Assembly (NCBI GenBank): GCA_023653785.1
Contig: JAMKCH010007199.1
Location: 1-64,000 of the forward strand
Direction of reading: 5' to 3'
Length of the DNA: 64,000 nucleotides
DNA from: Ophioderma brevispina
Taxonomy: Eukaryota > Echinodermata > Ophiuroidea > Amphilepidida > Ophiodermatidae
The notes beneath the pieces were generated by a model. It was not told the DNA's origin, did no database searches, and saw only the letters and a program-made list of their open reading frames with translations. Every line of letters begins with the position of its first letter. The first letter of the stretch is position 1. Of the stretch, positions 1 to 12,880 are shown one piece after another. The position numbers and the translations under genes were made by a program.

Positions 1-205
1 TTTCAGCTTAATCCTTTAAGATGGGGACATTTTTGAAAGAAAATCTTTAACACCAGGCAAAAATCAGAATTTTAGCAATTTTTAGCGACACCTGTTATTT
101 GAAATCTTTGGTTGCACCTCTAAGGTATGCAATGCAAATACTGAATGAGGTAAGGATGCTCATTGTTTTAAGCCTATGAGGAAATAAGGTGGGTGGACTG
201 ATCAT

Positions 206-493
206 AGAGGCACATGTGGTGCAGTGGATCAGCGCTCGTCTCATAAGCATAGGTGTGGGTTCGAGCCCCGCTGTCGTCAATGTTATGCTCTTGTGCAAGG
301 CACTTTACCTGCGCTTGCCTTCTCCACCCAGGAGAGAAATGGGTACCGGCATATGCCTGGGAATGCAAAACTCAGAACCTCGTGTGCGGGAGGAGTGGCG
401 AAACCCCCCACAGCAACATTTATACGGAGTCTGGCCCCAACACCAATGACAGAGAGATGGGCACTCTGCATGCGGGCGCTACCATTTTTTGAC
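206..493 (+). mobile_element. tRNA-derived SINE with 8-bp flanking direct repeats
   Basis: The first ~70 bases resemble a tRNA: an A-box-like TGGTGCAGTGG at 219-229, an anticodon-loop-like CTCATAA (CAT, so Met-like) and a B box GGTTCGAGCCC at about 258-268. A non-tRNA body follows, including a segment near 340-360 with AATGGGTACCGG, a word I associate with deuterostome SINE bodies. The direct repeat CTGATCAT occurs at 198-205 and 494-501, exactly flanking the element, as expected of target-primed insertion. It ends in a T-rich tail and not poly(A). It is not a functional tRNA, because the acceptor arms do not pair. Confidence 0.8.
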
Positions 494-501
494 CTGATCA
501 T

Positions 502-2412
502 GGCTACTTTTTTTCATAGGATGTCTCCTCCTCACTTGGAAGCATATCACAAAAACTCTGAGAACAACAATCTGAGGTTAAAGGCTGACTCAGAGATTTC
601 AAATAGATTAAAAAAAAATTTGTGTAGTAATTAAAAAATAGCATATCGGAACAAAGATAGTCATCTAAAATGCTTAATTACAAGTAGAGATGAATCGGAT
701 TTTTTTTATTTTTTGCTTTTTTAAACATTTTGTGCACAGTATAACGTGCAATAGGACGTGTGTAACAAAAATTCGGATCAGGAATTTTATAACAAAGCTG
801 TGATTTTTATATGAAGGGACTTCGATTGAGCTTATATTTCACACAGTGATTAGTATTATAGACAAGCAGTATGCATGCAAAAAAACACAATTGTTGAAAA
901 AATTTAGTGCGCCTCATCGGGAAATCTCCGAGTCGCCCTTAAATTGTCCAGATGTTTGGATGTGGACATTTGGTAGTGGTGAGAGTTAGTGTTGTTGACA
1001 TATTTGAGGACCTTTTTGATTTTAGGAACCCCACAATGCACCAGGTTTGGGAAAAAGGTCATGTGATCCCATCAAAAATCCTATTCTAAACACATAAAAA
1101 GCCTGACTTTTTTCAGTCATTTTTAGGCTACAAGGTGCTAGTACTTAGAGAATTTTGCAGGAATATGAAGTTCTTTGTTGGTTCTTAAACTTCTTGAACA
1201 CTACCCCAATCCTGAATGTGTAAGTTAAAACAGTACTGTATGACATATGCAATGTGGCATTGTGGATTGATTCAAAAACACCATGGATGAAACTGTCTAA
1301 AAAAAAAAAAACTTGCCTGGGGACCCGGTGATGAATGGGCTCACTCACACCGTGTTGACGCGTTAAGGAGGACTGTGGTTTGACCTTTGACCTTGCTCTG
1401 TGAGTTCCCCATCCATGCTGATGGAGCTCTCTTACTGATGTTGGCTTCATCCCATATGGTACAATCTGTGGCAAACAAATCAAAAAGAGATGGAAAGTTA
1501 TAACAAGTTTACTTCAAGCAAAAAAAAAAAAATATGAACATTGATAATAACACAATACCAGCCTTAACTACATGATACCCTATACTGTAAACATGGGCTT
1601 TATTCCGTCAAGGAATAAAAATAAAAAGCACCATGATGACAGAGTATGTATACCATATACTATAGGACTTGTTTCTCAGTTTGTAAAAAAAATTGCGGAA
1701 TGGACATGATGGTTGGTAATGATATGCGGAAAACACAACGATGTGACACTTAGGGTTTTTGGAAAGTAAGGTGTGGGCTTATGATTGGTTTATAAGGAGT
1801 ACGCGCAGGAAACTCGGAGATGAGCAATTGTGCATTCGTTTGCGATTTAGCGTCGCAAAATTCATGAGCGATTTCCCCTCTGCGTTACGCTTTGGAATTT
1901 GTAAAGCGTTTGCAAATCGCCGTAGAACTCTGATTGTTGCTAGGACTTGTCTAAGAAAGAGGCCTGATTAATTACGCGTCGCACCTTTCACGCACCCATT
2001 TTTTGGTTTGCTGGTGACATATAGGGGAAAAAACGACGAGACGATCGTCTTAGTGAAACGGAAATTCCTCTTAAAATGTCCTTTTCGACAATTTTCAGGA
2101 AAACTAATCCGGTGACCCCAATGTTTTTATTTCGGTATTTCAGTATGCAATTAGACCTAAACATTGTGAAAATCAGGAAAAACGTTCGGCCCCTTGGTTA
2201 TCTTTTGGAGCACTTTAGTATCAGTAAATCACATTTTCCATAGAGTTGCGTGGTAAATAAGTAAAATTGAGCAAAAATGTACTTTTTTCTCAAAAACGAA
2301 TATGGAAGCCATATTTTTTATTCAGATTTGTTATCAGCTAAAATGAATGTACTATATATTCAAAATTTAAAGAAATTCTTCAGCCATTTAAATCACGATG
2401 CCAACACCTCAC
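502..2412. other. no gene recognised; AT-rich sequence
   Basis: Low-complexity AT-rich DNA with short A and T runs. It contains one isolated perfect DR1-like motif TGACCTTTGACCT at 1381-1393, and a moderately GC-rich patch at about 1310-1465. A second patch at 1780-1960 has self-complementary words around GCGATTT. No ORF here shows family resemblance. Confidence 0.5.
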
Positions 2413-2414
2413 TA

Positions 2415-2748
2415 AAGCACTATCAGTGATTCAACGAAAGAGTCAAAAATATTGGAATTTGCAGGAATAGCTTAAAAGTGACGGATAGTCTTTGTATCGC
2501 ATAAGTTACAGTTTCCAACTGAACATTGCAGTAAAGGAGAAAAACGCAGTGTTAAAATATGGCATCTCCATCAATTACCATGCTTATAAGTGTCTGTACG
2601 ACAGTATGACTAAAATATACGATTATGTCCTATAGGTGATTTGAGGCTATATGTAGGATATGTTCGGAACCTTAAGTTTGTTAAAGATATGCAAAAATCT
2701 GATGTTTGAGGATTTTTTATGAATTTAGAATATCATTGATAGTGCCTT
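2415..2748. mobile_element. TA-flanked MITE, family AAGGCACTATCAGTGAT, copy 1
   Basis: The left end reads AAGCACTATCAGTGAT and the right end is its near-perfect inverse ATCATTGATAGTGCCTT, each bordered by TA (2413-2414 and 2749-2750). A second copy of the same length and internal order lies at 59912-60241 (shared internal words such as AAAATCTGAT and GACTAAAATAT). TIRs, TA borders and two copies fit a non-autonomous Tc1/mariner-like element. No transposase is encoded. Confidence 0.85.
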
Positions 2749-2750
2749 TA

Positions 2751-5700
2751 AACACGTACTTGGTCAAGTCATCGAGTATTCAATGAAAATAAAATGTGAA
2801 GTTCATAATGATATGTGCTGCCCTTTACATCCAACGGCCAAGTTGAACATACGTACGTAAATCCTGACATCGACCTCGGTCAAGAGCAGTATACACCCAA
2901 TAGCAACTGCCGTGTCATCGGGTCTTGATGCAAAAATGTTGGGTGTTTTAAAAAAATATTTAGGAATAGGCATCGAAATTTATTGAACACCAAACCCCCT
3001 AAATGCATCTTCCTTTGTTATGCCTAGTTCCTTGAAAATCAGTGACAAACCACCACTACCAATAAAAAAAAAAAACCATTAACGAACACAAAAATACTAT
3101 TCAATATGTTAGAAGGTACACCTTTGGAAGTTTGGACAAAAATTCTGAAGTTAGACTCTAGAGGTCAATTTGTGCACACCTCATTGAGCCTTGGTCAAGT
3201 GGGTTCTTGTGGACAAGTATGACAGTTAATAGGGCAATGCATGTAAAAATGAGAGAAGTAAGCAGCCAATATAAACCAAAAGGGAACACCGTACAGTGTG
3301 GACATACCCACGAAAGGAATCTGCTATCAACAAATCACCCATGACTTTTTAAAGCTAGGGGGATAAAAAAGAAAACAAATTAATAAACTAAAAAGAGAGC
3401 ATCAAGGATGCTGATGCTTATTCCAGAGGTGTGGCGTTGAGTTGTGCAATGCCGGTGAAACAAAACCAATTAAGTGACAATTACCATATCCTAACATCCC
3501 TTAACTGAATTGTTGCAACTTTTCCAAAATCACGGGCAGACCCGTTTGTTTTTTTGCGAAATTGCCCCTAGATCAAACTAGAAAAATAACGCTACCACCT
3601 TTGTGCGGTGAATAGTCAGGAGGTATTTTTTTCCGAAAAGGATGTTGGGATATAGGCCTATAGCAGTGAAAATTTGTTCATTGTTAAGGCCAAACAAAAA
3701 AATCAAGTTTCTTCCCAGAGTAGTCCAAAAACCTAAATGTAAAATGCATTTTTTATTTTTAAATTAAAAAAAAAAATTGAAAAGGGCTTTCCAAAAATGC
3801 TCAATTGATAAACGGGCAAGTCAAGGACAGTTGCAAATCATACGTGGATTTTCCATTATTAGTTTATAAAACAAAATATTGATTTTGGATCACTTGGATA
3901 TCTTATAAAATTAAACATTCACAGCGGTTTTGTTTCACATGCAAATCTCCTCAGGAAATAAAAGAAAACAAAAACCAAACGACAGTAAAAAAAAAAATGC
4001 TCCAAATCTAAATGCATGTGGCCTACTATTACTGGCAACAAACTTGAATCCCCTGATGATGCCACTATTGACCAGTCAACCACGTCTCCACCACCCATCA
4101 CCCAACCCATGGATCATGATTAATCAATTACCTGACTACCTACACCCCATCAACCATCAAACTCCATCACACCATGGATACTGACTTTGTCTGTAACCAG
4201 GATTTCAGTAGCATCAACCAGGGGCAGCAAAACGCTACAAGACAACTAATATAGGTAAAAATAACCTAATTTTGCACAATTTAATGCTTAAGGTATGTGG
4301 TATATCAGGGATTAAAAAGAAAATATAGAGACATTGAGAGGTAGGAAGGGCTGTGTATGGCCCAGGCAGGAGATTAGAAACAGAAATTATTGACAGTACT
4401 CATAAACTGATGTTTCTCAACTTTAATTAAAACTTTGAAGAAAAATGAATTTTCTTCCATTGACATCTTCCAAATTTTGTCAATTCCAAAAAAAGTTGTA
4501 GAAGTAAAACTACATCCTCTGTTGACCTGATATATATGGTCAGAATGGTAAGAGGATTAAACCCTGACTAGGTTATTAAAAGCTAAATGGCATTAAAGAG
4601 ACCATTCCCCTTACTTGTCACACCAACTCACCACCAACCAAACCATTTAATAAAGGAAACATTCCCACCTGTCACCCAAATATTATCACTGGCCTGTCAA
4701 ACCAAAAGTACTTACAAAATTTGTCGTACAGGATCCCTGCAACTTTTGGTCTTTTTTTTTTCAATTTTGGCTTTCTGCTTTCTTATACTCGATCATTGAT
4801 ATGTGACCCCGTACCATTTTTGCGGAGGCGAAAAAATTCAATGAGGCGCAGGTGACTTCTGTTAATCATGTTATTGTGAGGAATGTGAAGGCCTGAAATA
4901 CACTATGGTGCATTTCCATCATGAATGAAATTGTATTTATAGGTTGAGTGGGTATATAACCGGAGGTCCTCCAAAATAATCCGGTGTGGCACGTGCATTT
5001 GAATATTTCATGTTCACTCTCCGACTGAATTGAATGGTCAAAAACTCCAGGGGACAAACGTAACGCGAATGGACTATAATAAACCTGTATCCCGGGGGGG
5101 GGGGAATGATTGAACCCAAATAAATGGGTCTCCGAAACTAGGTTGTCAGAAAAATTTAAGAAAATAAGCTGGATCTCCCTCAATTCCCAGCTAACTTTGT
5201 GAGGGGTTTTGAAGAAAATTGTAGAATGTGGTTTGGACATGAAAACGGAGGGTCTCTGGAAATGGTCCGAAAATGGGGGTCACTGGGAACACTGGAACTG
5301 AAAAAGAAGCTGAAAATGAGGGACTTATAAGTGGTACATAACCATACTTCCCTCCAAGTGAGAACTCCCCCCCCCCCCCCCCCCAACCTGTACATTTAAT
5401 GTACACCATTTTTTACCATTAACATTAATTTCCAATTCACAAACACAAGCACAGGCACAATGCAACCACACACCACCCAACAAATGTACAATACCACAAA
5501 TAGTTCATAAAGAATGAAGTGGCATTCAAAGGAAAAAGAGTTAATTTTTAGTTGTCAATACAAAGAAACTTCTAAATTTAAGAGGTAACATACTTCCATG
5601 TGTGAAAAAATCATGTATTGCACTACTAATATATACCTAGTGTAAAGTTACTAGGGCATTGCTATATGAAAGAATGCAGAGTGTCAGGGTCACTTAGCCA

Positions 5701-8005
5701 AAAACATAAACATCCAGGCATACACATAAGCACATGTGGTGTATATCTAATTACTGACCTTGATGTCCCAAAAAATGGTTCCCTGGTCTTGGTAGAGACC
5801 TTACTAACAACGCATGCAAAGAGTCGCCAGACAACATGAACCAAGAGTATTGACTATGATTTTAGACTATCTAACAGAAATGTGGTACAAGTGTTACACT
5901 TGTGTAACAATTTCTGTGCGTTCTTGATAGTTATGCCCGGTTTCTTTCGTGTTAATGTATTCCAAGGGGGGTGAGTGTTTGGGCCCTATAGACCTTTGCT
6001 CAACTCCTCCATATAACTGTTTGTTTTCATACTGTGGAGTAATGGGAAATTTAAAGTTGGATGAACATATTGATCTAGTTCACCCAGCACTCTCTTATAG
6101 ACTACTAGAAGCCAAAAAAAACCACTAGAAATGTTCACCCCTGTGAGACAAAATGATGATGAACACAACCCCTCACCTAAAGCAAAATGTTGGCCCTTTG
6201 GGGAGTTTTTACGCATGATTTTGAAAGTGATTTCATTGCTTATTTTAGTCATATGCCCATTAAAATATGTGATTAAGGAGTTAGAGAACGGGGACAGATG
6301 GCATGAAGAATTGCCAATTTCCCTTTTCCTTAGAGATAAAAGGCTGGTGTCCTGTCTTATACACAGGATGTGAACACATCGCATCGTCAATATTTAACCG
6401 ATTTAGGAGTGCCATCTATTTTCTCAGATGTCCCTCACAGAGGGCAAATATAAAATACAACCGAGGAGAAAAAATATGGATGAGATGTCTTAGCACTGCC
6501 CAAAATTGCAGTGCATATTTCATACATCCCAGGATTGACGTATTAAAGTGTGTGGCAAAAGTCGGAATATGACAATACACACCCTAAAAAATATACTTTA
6601 TTGTGAATGCTGAAGATTATCTGGCTTGACCCAATTTAACAGGTGTTGCATCAACCCCCAAGATGTAAAGAAAAAGAAAGATGAGTAATTTGAAATGTAT
6701 GAAGAGGAACTGCATTTGACATCTTCCACATTTCTCTTTGATAAGGTTGATGCTTTGTGTTTTCAAGAGTGGTTTCGTGTTGTCATGTATGATGGATACA
6801 TGTATGAGCCATCAACATTAACCATTTTTATTCTTGTTACACAATAATGTATTGTAGGTACAGCTGTACAGGTATTATGAAAGGTTATAATAATAACAAA
6901 TTGTTTGAAGAGTGCCCCCAATTTTCCAAAAAGCTGAGATTTTTGCACAGTTCACATATGGTAAGTGCTGGAAACCTATACATGTGCATGGTAAAACTCG
7001 AAAATGTCTCTGTATCACAAAAGAAGGAATTTGTAATGTAGAATAAACAAATAGCGGAGATCCTGAAAATTAATTCAACGGCTGTGGGACACAGCCCCTT
7101 CCAATATGAAATAGCTGGGAATAGAGCCATGTGTCTACGCTCACCCTTAGTTGTTCCATTGGTTTAGGCTGGAGTTTTTATTATAATAACTCCATGTTTA
7201 GGCAAGTCAAGTTAGATGTCATTTTGTGAGGTGGCACTATTTTATAATTAACAGACAGAAAATTTGACAGTTCCAGCTCCCAGTTTTTAAATACAATCTG
7301 GGATCTCATTCTAATTACAAAGTAGCTTCTTTTATGACAAATACACACTCGGACAGTCCGTTCGGCAAGTATCGTATCACGGAATACCAACACAAACTGC
7401 TACACAAAATCTCAACATTGCAAGGGGGGGGTCTTAAAAATGTGCATTATGCTTTAACAGGGGTGTGAGAGGCCATTGACAAAAAAAAAAGAGTAAAAAG
7501 GGGAAAATGAGTACAAATGCCAAAAAAACAGGCTGAAAATAAAAAAAAAACGCTAAAAATTTTGGCATAACAAAATTCAAAAAGAGGAAATTTTTAAAGA
7601 GCGAAAATTAAACCCCCGGCGTTAAGTAAGTGGTATACAAAGTATTACCTTTTGGGGAAAAAACCTCCCCTACTGAAGCATACATTAGGAACAATGTCTA
7701 ATGTGCAAATGTGGAATCCCTTGCAATATCAACCATGGGCATTGAGATTCTCATCCTATCCGTCTTCTTTATGTACTACATGTAGGTGTACATCGTTAGC
7801 CTATAGGAAACCATACTAAGATTTGGCAGCAGGGTCTATTTGGTTAAAAATAAGACACTTTACAAGCCAATACACACAACTGTTTGGTGGTGCTACTTCC
7901 TCCAAACAATGCAAACTAAAAGCTGAGGACTGAGCTCCTCTTTTTTGGGGCATGGTCCAGTAAATATAGGCCACTCAACTATATTATTTTTTTAGCCTAA
8001 ATACA
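2751..8005. other. no gene recognised; AT-rich with G/C homopolymers
   Basis: About 5.2 kb without a supportable gene. It contains a G11 run (5094-5104) and a C18 run (5367-5384). The sequence between them has GGGTCTCTGG and GGGGGTCACTGGG words resembling the CACCCAAAGACCCC repeat inserted in the LINE at 55.2 kb, so 5.05-5.4 kb may be a worn copy of that family. At 7460-7620 there is an A-rich repeat beginning CAGGGGTGTGAGAGGCC whose other end was not found. ORFs of 60-134 codons are scattered on both strands and resemble nothing. Confidence 0.5.
5367..5384. repeat. poly(C) run, 18 bases
   Basis: Uninterrupted C18, one of several long G/C homopolymers in the window. Confidence 0.95.
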
Positions 8006-8178
8006 TAGTCCATTTCTCTACTCCGTGCAGTGATGTAAAAACCTTGACGCAGCTTTTACGCACGGGCAATTATGCCGTCTTTGTTCGCGCAAGTAAAAAC
8101 GCCGTCACTTTCTGCCAGCATGAGCGACCATCAACTTCACGCGACGTCACTGCACGGACGGTAGGGAAATAGAGTATA
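8006..8178. mobile_element. short inverted-repeat element (foldback MITE)
   Basis: The arms at about 8006-8036 and 8144-8178 are inverse: the left contains TCCGTGCAGTGATGT and the right ACGTCACTGCACGGA, with CTATTTC-like sequence on the outside of both. The ~100-bp centre is CpG-richer than its surroundings. No clear target duplication was found, so the superfamily is open. Confidence 0.65.
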
Positions 8179-8296
8179 GGATTGCTGTGCTGTCATGTAG
8201 AATTCAATGCACCCCATTTGGGGGCAATTGGGCATTGTCCAGCCCAAATACAACATAGATTTAGCTACCTCTTTTTACACTCTATTTGTAAATGAG

Positions 8297-8549
8297 TTGA
8301 AAATTTCCCTCCCCAAAGAGTGAGACTCTTGTAAACACTCCAAAATGAGTGGTTTTTACTTAAAAAAAGAGATTGCCAATCAGTAAGAGTTTAACTCCTT
8401 CAAAAAGGTGGTTGTCCTTCTTTTAAACTCTCCAACAGTGGCAATCCACTCTTTTGGATGATTTTCATTTTTTCTTTTTTGTGAGGGCAAATTCACTCAT
8501 TTTAGAGGGTTTACAAGGGTTTCCCTCATTGGGGAGTGAAATTTTTACC
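8297..8549. mobile_element. whole-element palindrome (hairpin MITE)
   Basis: Almost the whole 253 bp folds on itself. The left arm (8297-8355) contains CTTGTAAACACTCCAAAATG, and the right arm (8489-8549) contains CATTTTAGAGGGTTTACAAG. The inner parts, with GATTGCCAATC...AGAGTTTAA on the left and TTAAACTCT...GGCAATCCACTC on the right, also pair. The loop is near 8408-8425. A transcript would form one long imperfect hairpin. Confidence 0.75.
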
Positions 8550-10996
8550 GTTTACATTTAAAGAGCCACTGTCTGTAGGTGAGGACATGTCAACTAATTC
8601 TTTTCTTTTAGCCAATTGCACTGCAAGATAACAGATAACCTGATAGCGGAATCACAGCTATCTAGTGTGGACAACATTCTAATGCATACTTCCCATCAAG
8701 AGTAAGGAATTTCGCTTTCCTTCTTGTAAGACCTTCAGGGGCCCATTCCAATTTGTGGCGAAACCCATAACCGATATCGATGGCGGAATGACTATCTGCA
8801 CATAAATTGGGAGTATAGAGCTATCATGTCTGTCATAAAACCCCGAGGCATCATCTTCTCTGTGAACACAGCAGCACACCTGTAACAGGTAGAACTTCAC
8901 TCTGCAGGGACGATCGAATATTAATTCATCAAAGGATTGCTGATACATCGCTAGCCCTTCCTTTCTACACCATTGCTATTGGTACTTATTTTGCCCACTG
9001 CGTTAATTTTTCTTTCATGAGGGGAGGGAATTTTTAGTTTTCAATTTCCTGGACATGATTCATGTTGTCATATGCCACTGCCATCTTCGATCACATTTCT
9101 ATAAGTACACTTATTTGCCACGCAGTCAATTTGTTAGTTTTTCAAGTTGTCATATCCATCTTTTTATTTTAATTCTTATTTTCCTCAACCATTATGTCAG
9201 CATTAATATCAATCACATCTCGATAGTCTTCAGATCGGCAATTCCACCTGATCATTTACGATGAAAGTAGTTCTAGGGGTCACTGTGGAGAGCAAAAACA
9301 TGCACTAGGTCATTGCACGTAAATAATATTCATACACTCAATAATGGCAGGTGCTTTGACCAATTGCAAACTGAAGTTTGATGCAGTTTATGTCGCAGAC
9401 GAGATCACTGCCTATTTCAAGCACAGCCAGTAGAACGTCTATTTCAAAATAATTCCTATATTAATGGTCAGGAATTTATTCAACACTGAAAAAGCTATTT
9501 TTAAATGACATACCATTTTCCCATAATAACGGTCAAACCCCTCTTTTGTCCTTTTGTAGTGATGAGCAAATTCCTGAGCATTCAATCAAAGTCTCTTGCT
9601 CTTTCTAGCAGCATAGCTCCCATAACATATTACCTGTAATGTGGAGCGAAAAGAGAGAAGGATAATCAAACACGCCCTCTATATGTGGCCTTGGGTGCTA
9701 CAGGTCCCCTGTTCATTTCCCAGAGGGGCGACTTGCTGGAATTCTAGTGTTCTCAACATCACACTCCGCACAGATGCAGTTCACTGGGACTCTGGTCAAT
9801 AACCACACTGAAAATTGAATTTTTCAGAAGTGATATTTTAGCCATTAAAGTGTCACATGTACTCAATGTTACTGCGGTCAGTTTTTTGATGAAGCTACTC
9901 GCTACCTCAACTGTCCTTACCACTTACTGCCCAGAGAGAGTGTTCTTTGTGCCCGTCAAGGACATGGGTCCTTAAAATCGAAAGAAATTATTGTATTTGT
10001 ATATGCCAGAAGTAAAGATCAATCTGTTTTAAAAGAATATTGTGCTTTTGCGAGTCATTTTATATACATCCCTCTCAGGCACGTGCCTCAATTTATTCTC
10101 ATCAAAACACAAGCAGCGGCCTACAGAAGAATTTGTGTCGATCCTCAGTCCCCTTTATGTTTTTATATAGATTAACACGATTTGCAGTACATGTTAACTT
10201 GACAATTTCTGCAAACCAAGCACACATAGAGTTTTGAACAATGATGTTATCGGGAGTTATTTGAAATGTGCATATAGATTATATATTTGAAGAAGGGGTT
10301 TATTTCTTTTGTCCAAGGCCTGTGTTTGGCAACCTGGAGAAATTTTTTCAGATCTGTATGTATCAGTAGCGTAAATTCAACATGGCCAACAGCAAATGCA
10401 ATTTTGGAATATTGTCAACATCTTTATTAAATTTTCCATTCATACTAGCCATTGTTGCATTATTTTTTAGCGATACTGACTAGGACTACAGGTGGGTTCG
10501 CAGTCGCACATCTATAATCGGGAATAGAATTTTATGTCTTTTGTGCCTGGTGTAACTTGCCCATCAAATTAAGCAATACGACTGGTTCATGGGTGCACCA
10601 TATAGGCGGGACAAACTTCAGTATCAGCCAATCACAGGGTATGCTGGTTTTAGCAATTTGGTCCATCAGGTCACAAATTATTATTTTTATTTACACTCTC
10701 CACAAGCACACAGCAGAACAGGTGCAAAATAACCGCAGGCAGTGGAGGCATTGCCGGTCGGGGTGACCCTACCAGTTGCCTGACGCCGCTAGAAGTGTTT
10801 ACCTAATCATTTTGGGCTATTAATAACATGTAACTTGCCTTCTAAATTGGAATTTGCCCTTCATAACTGCCTTGAATAGTCTGCCTTGCTTCAGAATCCT
10901 TATTTTTTACAAAACATACAACCCGGAGCAGAACATCCCTCCTGCCACTTATCTTCCAGATAACTTTAGCTGTGCTAATTTTGTTGTGACTCTTGA
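8550..10996. other. no gene recognised
   Basis: AT-rich DNA. The minus strand at 8679-8948 has an 89-codon frame with exon-like composition, but no recognised family and no clear acceptor. Nothing else here could be assigned. Confidence 0.45.
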
Positions 10997-11335
10997 TGTG
11001 GGAGAGTGTGGCCCAGTGGTTAGATTCATTAACCTTTGTGCTGGGGATCCCCGGTTCTATTCCTGGCGGTGCCACTTGCTGATATTCAAAGAAGTTCTTA
11101 TTAATGGATTTAGGCTTATTTAGAAAATCGCTTATCTCTTATAGTGCAGTTGGACTTTTGTGCAACTTGATACCCTGATAATACCCCTCCTTTGGAGGGG
11201 ACGTTAAACCATTGGTGGCCATGTACAGAAAGCCACTGTACAATGTAATCGCAGTTCCAATTCTGTCCCGGTAATGGACCCCAATGGAAATATGCTCCTG
11301 AAGAGGCTTTCTTGGGCTATCTAGGACATTAATCA
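10997..11335 (+). mobile_element. second, distinct tRNA-derived SINE
   Basis: A-box-like TGGCCCAGTGG at about 11010-11020 and B box GGTTCTATTCC at about 11051-11061 are spaced as in a tRNA promoter. A long body follows, containing CTTTGGAGGGGACGTTAAAC near 11190-11210, a word I associate with deuterostome SINE bodies. The sequence differs from the SINE at 206-493. No flanking repeat was found, so the ends are approximate. Confidence 0.65.
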
Positions 11336-11544
11336 AAATCCAAAATACATCTTACTGCTACAATTTTTCAGTCATGAAGTACATTTTGGCAGCTTTTAAA
11401 ATTTGTCAGCAACAAGTAGCCACAAAAAGCACAAAAAAATAAAATGCTCACAAAATGTCCTGCCTAAAGTGCATCTAGAGGAACAAAACACTTCAGTCTG
11501 GAAGGACATGATGGGGAAAGAGTTCAAATATGCAGTATGAAATC

Positions 11545-11811
11545 CAGGGCTGTACGCAGGATTTATTTTTTTTTGGGGGGGGGGGTGCGGGACTTCAAAA
11601 AAGTGGACCTTTTTGGTAAAAGTGGACCTAACCCCCTAAAATGGCCCTTTTTGGACTTTTTGAACATCTCATCACTAAAAAGTGAACTTTCTTGTCAAAA
11701 TTTCTCTAAATTTTTGACCTTTTTATGTAAAAATTCAACAAAAAGTGGACCTTTTCCCCCTTTTGTGGAATTTGGGGGTGCAACTGCCCCCCCCCCATGT
11801 GTATGGGCCTG
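11545..11811. mobile_element. hAT-like MITE, family CAGGGCTGTACGCAGG, copy 1
   Basis: It begins CAGGGCTGTACGCAGG and ends with the loosely inverse ATGTGTATGGGCCTG. The flanks are ATGAAATC (11537-11544) and ATGACTTC (11812-11819), a 6 of 8 match. The interior repeats AAAAGTGGACCTTTTTGG-type words and carries long G and C runs just inside the ends. A second copy at 63736-63947 has an exact 8-bp duplication, which fixes the family boundaries. Confidence 0.85.
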
Positions 11812-11819
11812 ATGACTTC

Positions 11820-12880
11820 ATTTTTTCCATTATTTTTTGCAGTCATTTGCAACAGGTTTGGCAAACTTTGTGTGCTCCTATTCAAGTCTATCTGTAGCAT
11901 ATTCAGATCCCCCCAACAAATACAGCTTGGCCAACAAGAAATAAAATATTGATATACCGTAATGGATAATAATTTACGCATGAAGAGAGGTTTATGTACA
12001 CAGAATAACTTGTGTATTCGGTTGATTCTATTGGGATCCATGAAATACAGAAGACATATATGAATTCATCAAATTGATATTTTTGTGTTCTATCAATTTT
12101 CCATCCTAAAATCTATTTTTTTTCACATTGTCATCTAACGATTGGTTTGATGAAATGCTCCTGACTGACACAGGAAGTCTAGCCAACTTGTGTTTATCAC
12201 ATTGAAGGAAAGAATAAAAAGGAAAAGAAAAAAAAAACATGCATGAAAGCTGGGACAAGGACAGAGTATGTTCTACATGAGTGTTGATGTGACAAGTTAC
12301 ACTTAAAGGAAGAGACTTGCATTTAATGTTAAACCCAACATTTATAAATTGTGTTACCTTTAGAAGTAATAATCCACCCACATACAGTATCCACTTAAAA
12401 CCAAAACAGGGACCACTACTTTGTTTTTCTAATTGTGTCTCAGTAACCTGCCAAAATCGACTCAAAGAGTCTAAACTCTAATTTATGCTCCTGGCCCCTA
12501 CCTCTAATCCTAACCAAACCTAACCCTTATATCTGTTATAAGCTTCAGAAGCATCTACGAGCCACAAACTATAACAGACCATAAGGTTAAAAACGGTTTT
12601 GTAAGAGTAAGATATTTTTACTCCTAATTAAACTCAATCCACATCTCTCAGTTGTATTCCTTCAACTACAATTCAATCATAAATTCCCATTCAATTTGTC
12701 TTGCAACTTGCATCTTTATCTAAACTCACTAACATCAACTCAACATTCAAAATCAACTCTTCATGAGATGGCTAGCATGTACATGATTTTATTTGAACCC
12801 CCTGGGCACTACCACCTTTTGATACAATCTGTCTGACTGGCTCATTACAGGACACAAAATGAAATGACCCTCTTGAGAAA
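11820..12880. other. no gene recognised
   Basis: AT-rich DNA upstream of the satellite. A 119-codon minus-strand frame at 12106-12465 has no family resemblance. Around 12500-12535 there is a short CCTAACC-rich patch. Confidence 0.45.

Noticed and set aside
206..280. tRNA-Met-like sequence
   Set aside because: The A and B boxes and anticodon-like loop are present, but the acceptor stem does not form and a SINE body with flanking repeats follows, so it is a SINE head and not a tRNA gene.
8679..8948. 89-codon minus-strand frame with balanced composition and internal CAG|GT words
   Set aside because: No convincing acceptor, no family recognised, and no neighbouring exon; too weak to list as a gene.
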